DNA of 64,000 nucleotides from contig NZ_JAIQZM010000032.1 in the NCBI RefSeq assembly GCF_023333595.1, positions 1 to 64,000 on the forward strand, read 5' to 3'. The position numbers were made by a program, and so were the translations under genes. Shown piece by piece: positions 41,903 to 52,370 of the stretch. The stretch's first letter is position 1, and each line of letters opens with the position of its first letter. This DNA comes from Argonema galeatum A003/A1. Its GTDB lineage: Bacteria; Cyanobacteriota; Cyanobacteriia; Cyanobacteriales; Aerosakkonemataceae. The notes below the pieces were generated by a model. That model was not told where the DNA came from. It searched no databases and saw only the letters and a list, made by a program, of their open reading frames with translations.

Positions 41903-44900
41903 TTAATTTTTAGCTTTTTCCAAGAGTGGTAGATTTACCGTAAAAGTCGCCCCCTGTCCCTCACCGAGACTGTAGGCAATCACAGTACCGCCATGCAATT
42001 CTACGAGATTGCGGACGATCGCTAAACCCAAACCGAGTCCAGTCTGCGATCGCGTCAGTGTGCTGTTGGCATTTTGCTTGTTGCTAGTATTCTCTTGACG
42101 AAAGCGATCGAACACAAAAGGCATAAACTTAGGACTAATGCCTTTGCCTGTGTCGCTTACCGTAATTTGGGCATTGGGAATTGGCAATTCTTTCTCATTC
42201 CCCATTCCCCATTCCCCATTCCCCAATTCCAATCGAATTTCCACCCGTCCGCCTTTCGGAGTAAACTTGATCGCATTGCAGAGCAAGTTCCACACGATTT
42301 GCTGTAAGCGATCGCTATCACCCGCAATTTGTCCCACAGGATCGAGGTCATAGTTCAGCTCAATACCTTTAGCCTCAGCTGTCGGTCGTACCGTATCGAG
42401 AGCAGCCATAATGACAGGGATGGGGTCAATCGGACAGAGATCGAGTTGGAGTTTGCCCCGAATAATGCGCGAAACATCCAGCAAGTCAGAAACCATTTGA
42501 GTTTGCAAACGGGCATTGCGCTCGATCGTTTCCAAGGCACGTTCTGTCATAGTAGCGTTAACTTTTCCAGCCCTTAGCAAACTCACCCAGCCCAGGATAG
42601 CGTGTAGGGGCGTTCGGAGTTCGTGAGAGAGGATGGCCAGAAATTCGTCTTTGAGGCGGTTGGCTTCTTGGGCTTCCAGATGCGTTCTGGAGTTATCTAC
42701 TGCTAGGGCGGCGCGAGTAGCTAACTCCTCCGCCAAGGTCAGATCTTCGCTAGTGTAGTGGCGTCCTGATTCCCCAAAAGCAAAGCCCAAAGCCCCCAGA
42801 ATTCGGCCTTGAGTAACCAACGGCACGATCGCAGCAGACCGGGGTTTTAATGCTTTAAACAGCTGGAGTTGTTCGGGATCGATCGCACTCTCCTGGAGTA
42901 TGACATCGGGAATTTCAGGATAGAAAGCTGGCTTACCTGTGCGTAAAACTTCTACTACTGGGTGCGATCGATCCGAGTCAAGTCCAGAATTGCTTTGTAG
43001 TTGCAGGAGCAGTTTTTCCTTGGTTGGGTCTCTATGGGCGACTGCCAACCGATCGATCGCTCCATCTTCTTTAATAATATAAACGATACACCAGTCAGCA
43101 AGGTAAGGCACCGAAAGGCGTGCTAGCTCAGCCAGAGTAGTTTCGTAGTCGAGGGAAGAAGCCAGCACCATGCTAGCCTGGGCGAGGAAAGCAAATCGCC
43201 GCTGTTGATCTTCTGCCAAGACACGAGCTGCTTGTTCGCGAATCAGTTGGGCGCGTTCTTCTTCAGCTTGTTTGAGTTCGGTAATATCGCGAATAACAAT
43301 TAGCGCCGATTCTATTGCACCTTCTTTGTTCAACTCTGGAACTAAGCGAGATTGATAGGCACGCAATCCCAGCACCGTGGGGCTCTCAAATTCAATCGTT
43401 TGTTGGATACCACTTTCAAAAACTTGATGCAGCGTCCTCTCCCAAAGCAGAGATAAATCTTCTGGCGAACCCATTTCTCGGAAAGTCTTGCCGATGAAGT
43501 TTTGGGTGGGCGTTCCTGTTAACTTTTCCACGATTGGATTTACATACAAGTAACGCATTTCTTTGTCGCAGCGGAGAATGAGATCGGGTGTATTTTCAAC
43601 TAAAGTTTTGAATTGTTGTTTGCGGCGGTGCAGTGCCTCTTCTGAACGCTTGCGATCGGTGATATCCCGCTCTATAGCGATCCAGTGCGTGTACCACCCT
43701 GTTTCGTCACCCACGGGAACAACGCTGAGTTCAACCCAGAATTGGGAGCCATCTTTGCGGTAGTTAATTAATTCAACTACCGATGGTTGCCAGTTTTCCA
43801 AAGCTGTCCGAAGTTTGTTTAAGGCAGTGCGATCGCTCTTCGGGCCCTGCAAAATTCGCGGCGTTTTGCCCAGCACTTCCTGCTGAGTGTAGCCCGTCAT
43901 GCGGGTGAAGGCATCGTTAACGTAAATAATTCGAGGCCCTGGCTCCTCAATCGGCGCAGCTTCGGTAATGACAACTGCGTCATTGGCGTTGACTACCACC
44001 GATTCTAATAGCCGCAGCCTCTCAAAAGCTTGTACGCGATCGGTAATGTCCTGAACTAAAGCGACAAAATAATCAATTGACCTGTCCGCACGACGGACGC
44101 ATTGGACGGCGATGGTGGCATGAATTATCCCACCATCTTTGCGGATAAACCGCTTGTCCATTGAATAGCTTTCGCTTTTGCCCGCCAAAATTACGTTGAA
44201 ATACTCGATGTCCGCCGCTAAATCATCGGGATGAGTTAAATCAACCCAAGTCATCTCGCTCAGTTCTTGTCGGGAATAGCCAAAAATATCGCACAATTTG
44301 TCATTTACTTGCAGCCAACCTTTTTCCAGCGATGTGATGGCGATACCGATGAGAGGCAGTTCAAAGTAGCTGCGGAAACGTTGTTCGCTTTGCCGCAAAG
44401 CTTGCTTTTCTATCTCTAATTCGGCAATATTTTCTTGCAGCAGCGTATTGGCTTCTGCTAGATCGGCAGTGCGTTGGGCCACTAAAATTTCTAATTCGGA
44501 AGCGAACTTTTGCAGCGCCGCTTCTGCTTGCTTGCGATCGGTAATATCTTCTGCAATCCCAGCGATGCGATAAACTTTTCCTGACTCGTCTTTAATAGGA
44601 AAACCCCGATCCCATATCCACCGAAGCGTTCCATCAGGCTGAACGATTCGATATTCAGTTTCTGTTCGATCTCCTTGTATGTGTCTCGCTGTGAGAGATT
44701 GCACGAACTCGCGCTCGTCCGGGTGGATGGCCTCCAAAAAAGATTTAGGTCGATCGTACAAACTATGACAAGTGCGGCCCCATATTTGTTCGTAAGCAGG
44801 ACTGATGTACAGAATCCGATCCTTTTCGGGTTCAGACAACCAGAAAATCTCGTGAATGTGTTCTGCCAGTTGGCGGAAGCGTTGCTCGGATTCTTGCAAA

Positions 44901-46834
44901 AACAAGAGCGTTGTTTGCAATTCTTGCTGACGAACTTGTACTTCCTTCGCTAACACTGCCAAGTTTTCAGTCGCAGATCCCAACTCCCGCTGAAGTATTT
45001 CTCTTGTTCGCTTCATAGCAATCAGATTGCCCACCCGCGCCTTCAGTTCTTCAACTGAAAAAGGTTTCATCACATAGTCTTGTGCTACTTCTCGCAACAG
45101 CTGCACGCGCAACTCGTCGTCAGCTTTGGCAGTCAGCAGCACAATTGGCACAGCATCGAGTTCCGGGTGCAGACGTATCTCCCGCACCAGTTCTTCGCCA
45201 CTCATTTCGGGCATCATCATGTCGGTGAGAATCAAGTCGGGACGCAACTCAATCGCCAATTCCAGTGCTGTTCGCCCGTTAAAAGCTGTTACTGCTCTAT
45301 ATTCAGGTGTCAGCGTCTGTGTGATAAACCGATTCATTTCTGGATTATCTTCGACTACCAGTATTAGTGGGGGTTCGGAAGAAGGGGATAGAGGAAGAGG
45401 GAAAAAATCATCCCGATCCGTAATTTCCTCTACTTGCAGTTCTGCGAGTATTTGGCGGGCGAGTTCATTATTGATATTTTCCTTATCAATGGGAGTTTGT
45501 AAGCTAACACCTGCTGGTGCTAGCAACGGCAGTTCTACAGTAAACTTTGCTCCTCCCAAGGCTGAGTCATCAACTGCTAGAGTACCGCCGTGCAACTCAA
45601 TAAATTCCTTGACAATAGCTAATCCCAGTCCAGTGCTGCCAAAGTTACGACTCATCCCCCGTTCTTCTTGGCGGAAAGGCTCGAAAATAACTTCTCGTAA
45701 CTCTGGTGGCACACCAGGGCCACTGTCTTCAACGATGATGGTGACGCGAAGGGGGAGTGGGGGAATGGGGGAATTATTATGTACATTTTCTCCCGTTCTC
45801 CCGTTCTCCCGCTCTCCCGTTCTCCCGCTCTCCCGTTCTGCACTCTCCCCTGCTTCTCTCTGAATTTGCAGAATGCACCCGATCGTGCCACCATTAGGAG
45901 TAAATTTGAAAGCGTTGGAAAACAGATTGAAGCATATACGCTGCAACTTCTCAGGATCGACCTGTGCGGGCAGGGATTGGGGCCCTTCAACTGCAAATGA
46001 AATCTGTAAATCTTCGGCTAGCGTTTCAAAGTGAGCGGCAGTGAGTCGTACAAGTTCCGCTAAATCTACTTGAGCGTAGCTGACACCCATTTTGCCTGCT
46101 TCTAACTTAGAAACATCAAGCAAATCGTTAACCTGTTTGAGCAAGGTTTGGGCGTTGCGACGCACTACTTTTAAGTCATGGCGATGTTCCCGATCGAGCT
46201 GTTCGGAGGCCAGCAATTTTTCTGTTGGCCCCAGGATCAAGGCCAGGGGCGTTCGCAGTTCGTGACTGACGTTAGCGAAAAACTGGCTTTTGAGGCGATC
46301 GAGTTCTTGAAGTTGGCGTGCTACTGTCTCCAGTTCAAGGTTAGCAGCTTCCAGTTTCAGTTTTCGCTCTTGAGAAACTTTAGCCGCTTCCACAAGTGCC
46401 AGCACTTGCGGAACCAGCGACGGCAATACCGCAGCTGTTGTCACAGATACAACTGCCGTCATTAACTTCAATTCTCCCGATAACCAATAGGTCGGCGTCC
46501 ACAGCGTCCACACTTCCATAAAGTGGGTACCGCCACAGGCGATAATAAATGTTCCAAACAAGAGAAACATCCAGTGGAACGGGATATCTTGATGAGATTT
46601 GTAGACTAAATAGGCTAAGGTAGCTGAAATGGCAACATAGGCTCCCCCGATCAGCAGATCGGAAGTAACGTGAAGCGACACCAGTGCCGGTTTCCACAGA
46701 TAGCAATGTCCGTGGGGAATAAAATCCTTCGCAACTAATAAATTTTTCAACACCCCCGGCCACAGTACCATTAGCGCTAATGCTACTGCCAATACTCCTA
46801 TGCCATATCCTGTCTTGGGATGATGTATTTTCAT
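41903..46834 (-). CDS. Hybrid histidine kinase with ethylene-receptor-like sensor and two kinase cores
   Basis: This 1,643-aa protein is built as follows. Residues ~50-130 are membrane helices with the ethylene-binding pattern: [14 protein letters not shown] (Asp59) and [17 protein letters not shown] (Cys100, His104, the copper ligands in ETR1-type receptors). Next come HisKA 1 ([12 protein letters not shown], His191) with an ATPase domain, then a receiver ([14 protein letters not shown], Asp ~536), then about four PAS/PAC units, a GAF domain, and a second HisKA ([16 protein letters not shown], His ~1403) with a C-terminal HATPase ([18 protein letters not shown]). Two stretches (~325-351 and ~1533-1546) are encoded by short tandem repeats. 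A signal from ethylene or similar ligand is inferred. Confidence 0.8.
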   Translation of the reverse strand: MKIHHPKTGYGIGVLAVALALMVLWPGVLKNLLVAKDFIPHGHCYLWKPALVSLHVTSDLLIGGAYVAISATLAYLVYKSHQDIPFHWMFLLFGTFIIACGGTHFMEVWTLWTPTYWLSGELKLMTAVVSVTTAAVLPSLVPQVLALVEAAKVSQERKLKLEAANLELETVARQLQELDRLKSQFFANVSHELRTPLALILGPTEKLLASEQLDREHRHDLKVVRRNAQTLLKQVNDLLDVSKLEAGKMGVSYAQVDLAELVRLTAAHFETLAEDLQISFAVEGPQSLPAQVDPEKLQRICFNLFSNAFKFTPNGGTIGCILQIQREAGESAERESGRTGERENGRTGENVHNNSPIPPLPLRVTIIVEDSGPGVPPELREVIFEPFRQEERGMSRNFGSTGLGLAIVKEFIELHGGTLAVDDSALGGAKFTVELPLLAPAGVSLQTPIDKENINNELARQILAELQVEEITDRDDFFPLPLSPSSEPPLILVVEDNPEMNRFITQTLTPEYRAVTAFNGRTALELAIELRPDLILTDMMMPEMSGEELVREIRLHPELDAVPIVLLTAKADDELRVQLLREVAQDYVMKPFSVEELKARVGNLIAMKRTREILQRELGSATENLAVLAKEVQVRQQELQTTLLFLQESEQRFRQLAEHIHEIFWLSEPEKDRILYISPAYEQIWGRTCHSLYDRPKSFLEAIHPDEREFVQSLTARHIQGDRTETEYRIVQPDGTLRWIWDRGFPIKDESGKVYRIAGIAEDITDRKQAEAALQKFASELEILVAQRTADLAEANTLLQENIAELEIEKQALRQSEQRFRSYFELPLIGIAITSLEKGWLQVNDKLCDIFGYSRQELSEMTWVDLTHPDDLAADIEYFNVILAGKSESYSMDKRFIRKDGGIIHATIAVQCVRRADRSIDYFVALVQDITDRVQAFERLRLLESVVVNANDAVVITEAAPIEEPGPRIIYVNDAFTRMTGYTQQEVLGKTPRILQGPKSDRTALNKLRTALENWQPSVVELINYRKDGSQFWVELSVVPVGDETGWYTHWIAIERDITDRKRSEEALHRRKQQFKTLVENTPDLILRCDKEMRYLYVNPIVEKLTGTPTQNFIGKTFREMGSPEDLSLLWERTLHQVFESGIQQTIEFESPTVLGLRAYQSRLVPELNKEGAIESALIVIRDITELKQAEEERAQLIREQAARVLAEDQQRRFAFLAQASMVLASSLDYETTLAELARLSVPYLADWCIVYIIKEDGAIDRLAVAHRDPTKEKLLLQLQSNSGLDSDRSHPVVEVLRTGKPAFYPEIPDVILQESAIDPEQLQLFKALKPRSAAIVPLVTQGRILGALGFAFGESGRHYTSEDLTLAEELATRAALAVDNSRTHLEAQEANRLKDEFLAILSHELRTPLHAILGWVSLLRAGKVNATMTERALETIERNARLQTQMVSDLLDVSRIIRGKLQLDLCPIDPIPVIMAALDTVRPTAEAKGIELNYDLDPVGQIAGDSDRLQQIVWNLLCNAIKFTPKGGRVEIRLELGNGEWGMGNEKELPIPNAQITVSDTGKGISPKFMPFVFDRFRQENTSNKQNANSTLTRSQTGLGLGLAIVRNLVELHGGTVIAYSLGEGQGATFTVNLPLLEKAKN
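42195..42230. repeat. CCCCATT tandem repeat inside the hybrid kinase gene
   Basis: About four CCCCATT units are translated on the minus strand as [10 protein letters not shown], between the last two ATPase-domain strands of the kinase. Confidence 0.8.
45785..45840. repeat. TCCCGTTC/TCCCGCTC octamer repeat inside the hybrid kinase gene
   Basis: About six octamers are translated as [16 protein letters not shown] in the first ATPase domain. Confidence 0.8.
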
Positions 46835-46982
46835 CTATTCTTTTTAACGCCTTTTATCCAAAATTTTTAGTATGGGAAGAACGGATAATGAAGAGCCGTT
46901 ACTGCTGGTCTATTTCTAGTTTAAAATATATATCTGAGTGCTATATATTTTTGATTTTAAAACTTAAAACTGCTGCGCCCTT

Positions 46983-46997
46983 AGAAACCCGGTTTCT
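46983..46997. repeat. AGAAACCCGGTTTCT near-palindrome, copy 3
   Basis: Intergenic copy between the hybrid kinase and pyruvate kinase genes. Confidence 0.7.
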
Positions 46998-47038
46998 CTG
47001 TACCTCACTCACCTTCCAAGCGCTGTAATTTGGGAAGG

Positions 47039-47099
47039 GCTCCGCATTCCGGTGATAATCTGTCGCCTCACACATCAGTTTTCGCCCGGAATGCGGAGC
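47039..47099. repeat. Inverted repeat GCTCCGCATTCCGG
   Basis: Arms GCTCCGCATTCCGG (47039-47052) and its exact complement (47086-47099) enclose a ~33-bp loop. It sits 32 bp beyond the pyruvate kinase stop and could act in its 3' processing. Confidence 0.75.
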
Positions 47100-47131
47100 T
47101 ACTACATAATCTTGTAGCGCTCCGGGAGTAG

Positions 47132-48925
47132 CTAAATCGTCACAGTAGCATCCGTCTGAGTAGTTGCCATCGCACCGGAGTAAACCAGACCCCGCTGCAT
47201 ATCCAGGGTGAGAATTGCCCCATCGCGAATGCTCTGAGTGGCATTCTTGACACCGACAATTACCGGCACGCCCAGACGTAAGCCTACGATCGCAGCATGA
47301 GAAGTTAAACTCTCCTCCTCGGTAATAACCCCAGCCGCCTTGCGAATTGCATCTAGAAACTCAACACTGGTGCGGGGTGCCACTAAAATTTCGCCCTGAT
47401 TGAAATTGCTGATATCCACAGCATTATGAGCCACTCGCGCCCGACCGCTGACGGAACCCGATCCTAAGCCGGTTCCCTTGCCCAGCACAGCGGTTACCAC
47501 CTCAACTTTAATCAAATCCGTGGAGCCTGCAACCCCCTGGAGAGTACCGGCAGTCATTACCACCAAATCTCCCTGAGAAAGCAGACCCCTTTCTTGGGCA
47601 ACGTTAAGGGCGGCTTGAAAGGTTTGACTGGTTGAAGCTAACTCCAACATCAACAGAGGTTTGACGCCCCATACCATTTGGAGTTGCCGCGCCACATCAA
47701 CGTGGGGAGTAACGGCGAGGATAGGTGTTTTCGGTCGGAATTTAGACACATTCCGAGCAGTGGCACCTGTTTTTGTCAAGCTCATAATCGCAGCAGCTCC
47801 CAGTTGCTCGGAAATTTGGCTGACTGCTTGACTGATGGCGTTGGGTATTGAGCGACCGCTGTTTGTGACTGTGTGAGCGATCGTTTGTTTTGCCTGTTCT
47901 TGCTCAATTCTGATGGCAATGCGAGCCATTGTAGCTACTGCTTCTACTGGGTATTTGCCGACTGCTGTTTCGTTGGAAAGCATGACGGCATCTGTTCCGT
48001 CGAGAATGGCATTGGCTACATCAGAAATCTCGGCACGGGTGGGTCGGGGGTTGTTAGCCATGCTATCCAACATCTGGGTAGCGGTAATGATGGGAATTCC
48101 CAGATGGTTGGCTAAGACAATCAGGCGCTTTTGCAGGATGGGTACGTCTTCGGCGGGTAGTTCGACTCCTAAGTCGCCTCTGGCTATCATGACGCCATCG
48201 CATAAGGCAAGAATGGCTTCCATTTGCTCGATCGCTTCGTGTTTTTCTATTTTGGCAATCACCGGCACTCGTTTACCGGCACTGGAAATAAGTTCTTTTA
48301 TTTCCAGTACGTCTTGGGGATTGCGGACAAAGCTCAGTGCTACCCAGTCTACGCCTTGGTCTAGACCAAATACGAGGTCTTTACGGTCTTTGTCGGTTAA
48401 TGCTCTGATGGATAGGTAGACGCCTGGGAAGTTGACGCCTTTGCTGTTGGAAAGTGTTCCGCCTACAACGATGCGACAGTGCAATTCTTCGGTGATGCGG
48501 TCTACTTTCTCCACAACCATTTCGACTTTACCATCGTCGAGAAGAATAGTTGCCCCTGCAGGAACTTCGGCTGCTAGACGATCGTAGGTGACGGAGCTGA
48601 TTTCCTCGGTGCCTTTGATTTGGCGGTTGGTCAAAATAAAGCTAGCGCCTTTTTTAACTTCGATCGAGCCGTTTTCAAATTGCCCCAGTCTAATTTTCGG
48701 GCCTTGCAGGTCTTGCAGTATGCCAACCGGCTGATTCAGCTCGAAGGAAGTCTGCCTGATTAGGCGGATATTGCGCTGGTGTTGGTCATGTGTTCCGTGA
48801 GAGAAGTTCAGTCGCAAGGTGGTAGCACCAGCTTCAATCAAAGCCTTCAGGACTTCTGGGCTGCTACAGGCTGGGCCAATGGTGGCGACTATTTTTGTTC
48901 GACGCAGGGAATTTCGCAGTTGCAT
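47132..48925 (-). CDS. pyk: Pyruvate kinase with PEP-utilising C-terminal domain
   Basis: This 597-aa enzyme converts phosphoenolpyruvate and ADP to pyruvate and ATP in the cytosol. The N-terminal (beta/alpha)8 barrel shows RTKIVATIGPACSS, TTLRLNFSHGTHDQHQ, GPKIRLGQF, VIAKIEKHEAIEQM and the substrate loop MIARGDLGVELPAEDVPILQKRLI. The regulatory C domain ends near residue 475. Residues ~480-597 are an extra PEP-mobilising swivelling domain (GSVSGRARVAHN, GVITEEESLTSHAAIVGLRLGVPVIVGV) with the His of the TSHAA motif. This longer form is common in cyanobacteria and Bacillus. It is a single-gene transcript. Confidence 0.95.
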   Translation of the reverse strand: MQLRNSLRRTKIVATIGPACSSPEVLKALIEAGATTLRLNFSHGTHDQHQRNIRLIRQTSFELNQPVGILQDLQGPKIRLGQFENGSIEVKKGASFILTNRQIKGTEEISSVTYDRLAAEVPAGATILLDDGKVEMVVEKVDRITEELHCRIVVGGTLSNSKGVNFPGVYLSIRALTDKDRKDLVFGLDQGVDWVALSFVRNPQDVLEIKELISSAGKRVPVIAKIEKHEAIEQMEAILALCDGVMIARGDLGVELPAEDVPILQKRLIVLANHLGIPIITATQMLDSMANNPRPTRAEISDVANAILDGTDAVMLSNETAVGKYPVEAVATMARIAIRIEQEQAKQTIAHTVTNSGRSIPNAISQAVSQISEQLGAAAIMSLTKTGATARNVSKFRPKTPILAVTPHVDVARQLQMVWGVKPLLMLELASTSQTFQAALNVAQERGLLSQGDLVVMTAGTLQGVAGSTDLIKVEVVTAVLGKGTGLGSGSVSGRARVAHNAVDISNFNQGEILVAPRTSVEFLDAIRKAAGVITEEESLTSHAAIVGLRLGVPVIVGVKNATQSIRDGAILTLDMQRGLVYSGAMATTQTDATVTI

Positions 48926-49258
48926 GGATAATTTTGGGGCTAGGGCTAGGGGCTAGGGGAATTTTAGATTTTAGATTTTAGATTTTATTTCAATTTAAAA
49001 TCTGAAATCTCAAATCTGAAATCTGAAATAAAATGGCTAGGGGCTAGGGGCTAGGGGCTAGAGTTGAGAAAAAGGGCTAAGGAAGAATATACACTAGCCT
49101 CTTTGCCCCCTCCCCTAACCCCTTTTCCCTCTTGTGCCTTTTTTCTTTTGAATGAGTGAATGAGTGACTTTTCCTAGCAAGTAACTAAACAAAACTTTAT
49201 TGTTACAGTGTCCGTATCGTATACTACGCGATGGATGTTAACAGGAGTAAAGATACTG
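48926..49258. repeat. Heptamer repeat block between pyk and crtR
   Basis: GGGGCTA units occur twice (near 48938-48960 and 49033-49062), with GATTTTA and CTGAAAT heptamers between. No gene is visible. The last ~60 bp, with ACAGGAGT, form the crtR ribosome-binding region. Confidence 0.8.
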
Positions 49259-50167
49259 ATGTCGGAGGCACAGAGGCCGCTGACAGTACCTAAAGAGTTA
49301 TTGGGTCCTCCCGGCGATTTTAATCCTACGCTACTTATGTTTGTAGCCGCTGTTGTTATGGTCATACTTTCAACCTGCGGTTACTGGCTTTGGAATTGGC
49401 CGCATCCCTGCTGCTTTTTGACTAATGTCATTGCTTTGCACATGGCAGGGACGGTGATTCACGATGCTTCTCACAATGCTGCTCATCGCGATCGCGTCGC
49501 TAATGCTATTTTGGGACACGGTAGTGCCCTCATGTTGGGCTTCGCCTTTCCCGTGTTTACGCGGGTTCATATGCAGCACCACGTCCATGTCAACGATCCA
49601 GAAAATGACCCGGATCATTTTGTTTCGACTGGTGGCCCACTCTGGCTGATTGCAGCGAGGTTTTTCTATCACGAGGTGTTTTTCTTTAAGCGGCGTTTGT
49701 GGCGCAAGTATGAGCTGCTGGAATGGTTTTTGAGCCGGTTGTTTGTCGCTTCGATTGTCTATATTGCCTGTCAATATGACTTTTTGGGCTATATTCTCAA
49801 TTTTTGGTTTTCACCGGCATTGGTGGTGGGGCTAGCATTGGGCTTGTTTTTTGATTATTTGCCGCACCGACCATTTCAGGAACGCGATCGCTGGAAAAAT
49901 GCCCGTGTCTATCCCAGTCCTATTCTCAATGTCTTGATTCTCGGACAAAATTATCACTTAATTCATCATTTGTGGCCTTCGATTCCCTGGTATAATTACC
50001 AGCCCGCTTATCGTGCCACTCAGCCGCTTTTGGATGAGAAAGGCTGTCACCAATCTCTGGGACTGCTGCAAGGAAAAGATTTTTGGAGTTTTGTTTATGA
50101 CATTTTTCTAGGCATTCGTTTTCACGGTACCAAAGAGTCAAAAAAACAGATGGAAGAAACGTCTTAG
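49259..50167 (+). CDS. crtR: Beta-carotene hydroxylase CrtR
   Basis: This 302-aa di-iron membrane hydroxylase starts at MSEAQRPLTVPKELLGPPG, behind ACAGGAG; the upstream 17 codons are rejected because this start matches the family. The histidine boxes are VIHDASHNAAHRD (about residue 72), HMQHHVHVNDPENDPDH (about 105) and HLIHHLWPSIPW (about 242). It hydroxylates beta-ionone rings to make zeaxanthin and related xanthophylls in the membrane. About four hydrophobic segments surround the His boxes. It differs from the non-homologous plant BCH/CrtZ type in its fatty-acid-desaturase-like motif spacing. Confidence 0.95.
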   Translation: MSEAQRPLTVPKELLGPPGDFNPTLLMFVAAVVMVILSTCGYWLWNWPHPCCFLTNVIALHMAGTVIHDASHNAAHRDRVANAILGHGSALMLGFAFPVFTRVHMQHHVHVNDPENDPDHFVSTGGPLWLIAARFFYHEVFFFKRRLWRKYELLEWFLSRLFVASIVYIACQYDFLGYILNFWFSPALVVGLALGLFFDYLPHRPFQERDRWKNARVYPSPILNVLILGQNYHLIHHLWPSIPWYNYQPAYRATQPLLDEKGCHQSLGLLQGKDFWSFVYDIFLGIRFHGTKESKKQMEETS

Positions 50168-50641
50168 TCAAGGGTAGGATGGGAGCAACTATCCCAAGTG
50201 CGATCGCGCTATAGCTTATCAAAAAGTGCGATCGCTTTTGATATTACAAAAAAACTTTTGTGTTAGCCTAATTCCAAGGCTCCAAGTTTACAGCGGTTTT
50301 CAGGTGAGTGATATCGTCAAATTGTCTGTTGTCATCGTTGGTTAAATTTTTACCGCAGATGAAGACAGATGAACGCAGATGAACGCAGATAAGAATGAGC
50401 GCACGATTTTTTTAGGTATAGCAACCGCTCTCGTCGGTTAGGGCAACTCCAACTCTTACCTCTGGTTCATAATCCCTTACGGAGTAAGCTTTTCCCTCTT
50501 CCCTCTTCCCTCTTCCCTCTTCCCTAGCCCCTAGCCCCTAGCCCCTAGCCCCTAGCTATAACCCATGCGTAAGGACATGATATGAGGTACAGAGAAACCC
50601 GGTTTCTGGGGTGTATTTCATGCAACTGAAACCCCCTATAA
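50168..50641. repeat. Repeat-rich intergenic region after crtR
   Basis: I see no gene here. It holds two HIP1 sites, a GATGAACGCA repeat near 50365-50390, TTCCCTC heptamers (50490-50525) followed by CCCCTAG heptamers (50525-50558), and the AGAAACCCGGTTTCT element at 50593-50607. Confidence 0.75.
50593..50607. repeat. AGAAACCCGGTTTCT near-palindrome, copy 4
   Basis: Intergenic copy about 35 bp beyond the stop of the aspartyl protease gene (minus strand). Confidence 0.7.
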
Positions 50642-51082
50642 CTAAATTCTTAGATAACTAGCTGTCGGACTCAAAGGCAAAAGAATAAGCCTTTGATTTT
50701 GCAAATCCAGTTCAATACCTAACGCCTCCAAGGGAATTACTCCCAGCAATGGAGATGAGCCTCCCGGCAATTCTAAACATTCAAACGTTCCTTCTCGTCC
50801 CATTAAAGAAATTTTGGCATCTTCAAAAATGCGTGCCTGACCTATGCCAGTTGCCGTCTCTACAGGCACTTCTTTGAGAAGTTTTAAGCCAAGTTGAGCG
50901 ATAACATTCTGTGGCAAACACAAAGTGGTAGCGCCAGTGTCTACCAGCACATTTTTCAAGGCGATCGATCGCATTTCGTCTGGCGCGATAAAACCGCGTT
51001 CAGCTAGAACTTGGTCAGCATGATTTGCGATCGACAGCGTTGTAGTAATTTTTCCCATTGAGTCCTTGATACTTAACTGCAT
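50642..51082 (-). CDS. Retropepsin-like aspartyl protease
   Basis: The product is a 146-aa single-domain clan AA protease. The active-site motif is KNVLVDTGATTLCLP (Asp about 51), followed by a hydrophobic VETATGIGQARIFEDAKISL and the second typical hydrophobic-Gly segment LGVIPLEALGIELD (psi-loop plus helix). It would work as a homodimer. There is no signal peptide, so it is cytosolic. Substrate unknown. Small proteases of this type are common in cyanobacteria, often next to short toxin-like genes, but none is seen here. Confidence 0.8.
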   Translation of the reverse strand: MQLSIKDSMGKITTTLSIANHADQVLAERGFIAPDEMRSIALKNVLVDTGATTLCLPQNVIAQLGLKLLKEVPVETATGIGQARIFEDAKISLMGREGTFECLELPGGSSPLLGVIPLEALGIELDLQNQRLILLPLSPTASYLRI

Positions 51083-51139
51083 AATGATATTTCCTCCAGG
51101 GATTAATCTAGTCTAACAGACCTGTTGTATCTTGGGCGC

Positions 51140-51177
51140 TATCTTAAAGAGCGCTGAAGCGCAACAACATACCTAAG
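51140..51177. repeat. 38-bp direct repeat, copy A
   Basis: Unit starting TATCTTAAAGAGCGCTGAAG, with the hairpin GCGCTGAAGCGC. An identical copy lies at 51233-51270. Confidence 0.85.
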
Positions 51178-51232
51178 TCGTAACCCAACCTTCACTATTA
51201 AATATGTGTTCGCGACTCATTTGAAAACTCTA

Positions 51233-51270
51233 TATCTTAAAGAGCGCTGAAGCGCAACAACATACCTAAG
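51233..51270. repeat. 38-bp direct repeat, copy B
   Basis: Same sequence as 51140-51177, 55 bp further on. Its end lies 6 bp beyond the rtcA stop, so it may form the rtcA transcript end. Confidence 0.85.
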
Positions 51271-51275
51271 AATTA

Positions 51276-52340
51276 TTATGGGCGCTCGTTAGGAGATGAT
51301 ATTAAAGGTGCGATCGCGACAATTTTTTCAGTTTCATCTATATTTATTTCTGCCAAGCCAAACTGCTGAATTACCCAAGCATTTGTCGTTAAATGGGTGC
51401 TAATTTCAGCCACGCGATACTGACTTTGTGACGACGCTAAAGCAGATGGTAACAACAATTGATCGGCAAGATGAACATCAACGGGCGCTACTTTTTCATG
51501 GAAATTAAGTAACTCCTCACAAGCCATTTCAGCTACTTTTTCAGCAGGAAAATTCTGACGCCCCAAGGCACTAAAGCCAGCTAAACTATTTTTGTATTCA
51601 GATGTGAGAAAAATACCCGCTCCCGGTGCAATACCCCGCTCCCGCAGCGCTTTAATATTAACTTGGAGGTTAGCCTCTCGCAAAATATTTTCGGCTCGAT
51701 GAGCCATTCTGTCTGGAATGTGGGACGGCAGTTTCGTCACCACCGCAACACCCCGCACCTGTCGCAAAGCGCCGCTAGAGAGCAAATTAATCCCCTCCAA
51801 GGTATTACCTCCAGTTACCCGCAACACCACCTCTCCGCCACCTTGGGGATACCAACCCCAAGCATTCAGTCTTACGGAAGCTTGCACACCCATCCGACTT
51901 GCGATCGGCAAGTAGACTTCCTGGATATAAGTAAGGGGAGGGCTAAAAGGGACGTGAGTTCCCCCTCGCAGCGTTACCTGAGAGTCATCGGCAGCTAGCG
52001 CTAAGGGTAATAAGATGGTTTGCAAAACGAGGGTAAGAGCGCCAGCAGAACCGCCTTGCCGCGCCTCCGAGACATCGAAAGTATAGTGTCCCGCCTGCAC
52101 TTGGCTACCAGGTACAAATTCCAGCATCATCGATCGCAGTGCATCACCGCGCACTTGGGCTTGACAAATTGCCGCCGCTGCCCTTACAGCAGTCAGATGT
52201 TGAGCCGCAAGTCCGGGTTTTTTGCGTCCCGCCCGAATGTTTTCGATGCGGATCGTCTCACCAGTAATAGCAGCCAGACTCAGTGAGGTGCGAAGTACCT
52301 GTCCGCCACCTTCTCCATAAGAACCATCAATGTGAATCAT
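51276..52340 (-). CDS. rtcA: RNA 3'-terminal phosphate cyclase
   Basis: This ~354-aa enzyme uses ATP to turn 3'-phosphate ends of RNA into 2',3'-cyclic phosphates. The start at 52340 (MIHIDGSYGEGGGQVLRTSL) is the family N-terminus; upstream residues come from ATTGGTG repeats and are not counted. Other motifs are IRAGRKKPGLAAQHLTAVRAAA, RGGTHVPFSPPLTYI, GWYPQGGGEV and VDVHLADQLLLPSALA, which contains the AMP-accepting His. There is no rtcB or rtcR neighbour. A 58-bp hairpin lies just upstream. Confidence 0.9.
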   Translation of the reverse strand: MIHIDGSYGEGGGQVLRTSLSLAAITGETIRIENIRAGRKKPGLAAQHLTAVRAAAAICQAQVRGDALRSMMLEFVPGSQVQAGHYTFDVSEARQGGSAGALTLVLQTILLPLALAADDSQVTLRGGTHVPFSPPLTYIQEVYLPIASRMGVQASVRLNAWGWYPQGGGEVVLRVTGGNTLEGINLLSSGALRQVRGVAVVTKLPSHIPDRMAHRAENILREANLQVNIKALRERGIAPGAGIFLTSEYKNSLAGFSALGRQNFPAEKVAEMACEELLNFHEKVAPVDVHLADQLLLPSALASSQSQYRVAEISTHLTTNAWVIQQFGLAEINIDETEKIVAIAPLISSPNERP

Positions 52341-52370
52341 GGTGGTTGGGGATTGGTGATTGGTGATTGG

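Noticed and set aside
39154-41906. Many open frames on both strands through the CRISPR array with repeated peptides such as SRSTTPRKGMET
   Set aside because: They are translations of the 36-bp repeat, which lacks stops in some frames; no ribosome-binding sites or gene-like codon use.
49208-49258. Upstream extension of CrtR (MSVSYTTRWMLTGVKIL)
   Set aside because: The start at 49259 has a good ribosome-binding site and matches the known CrtR N-terminus.
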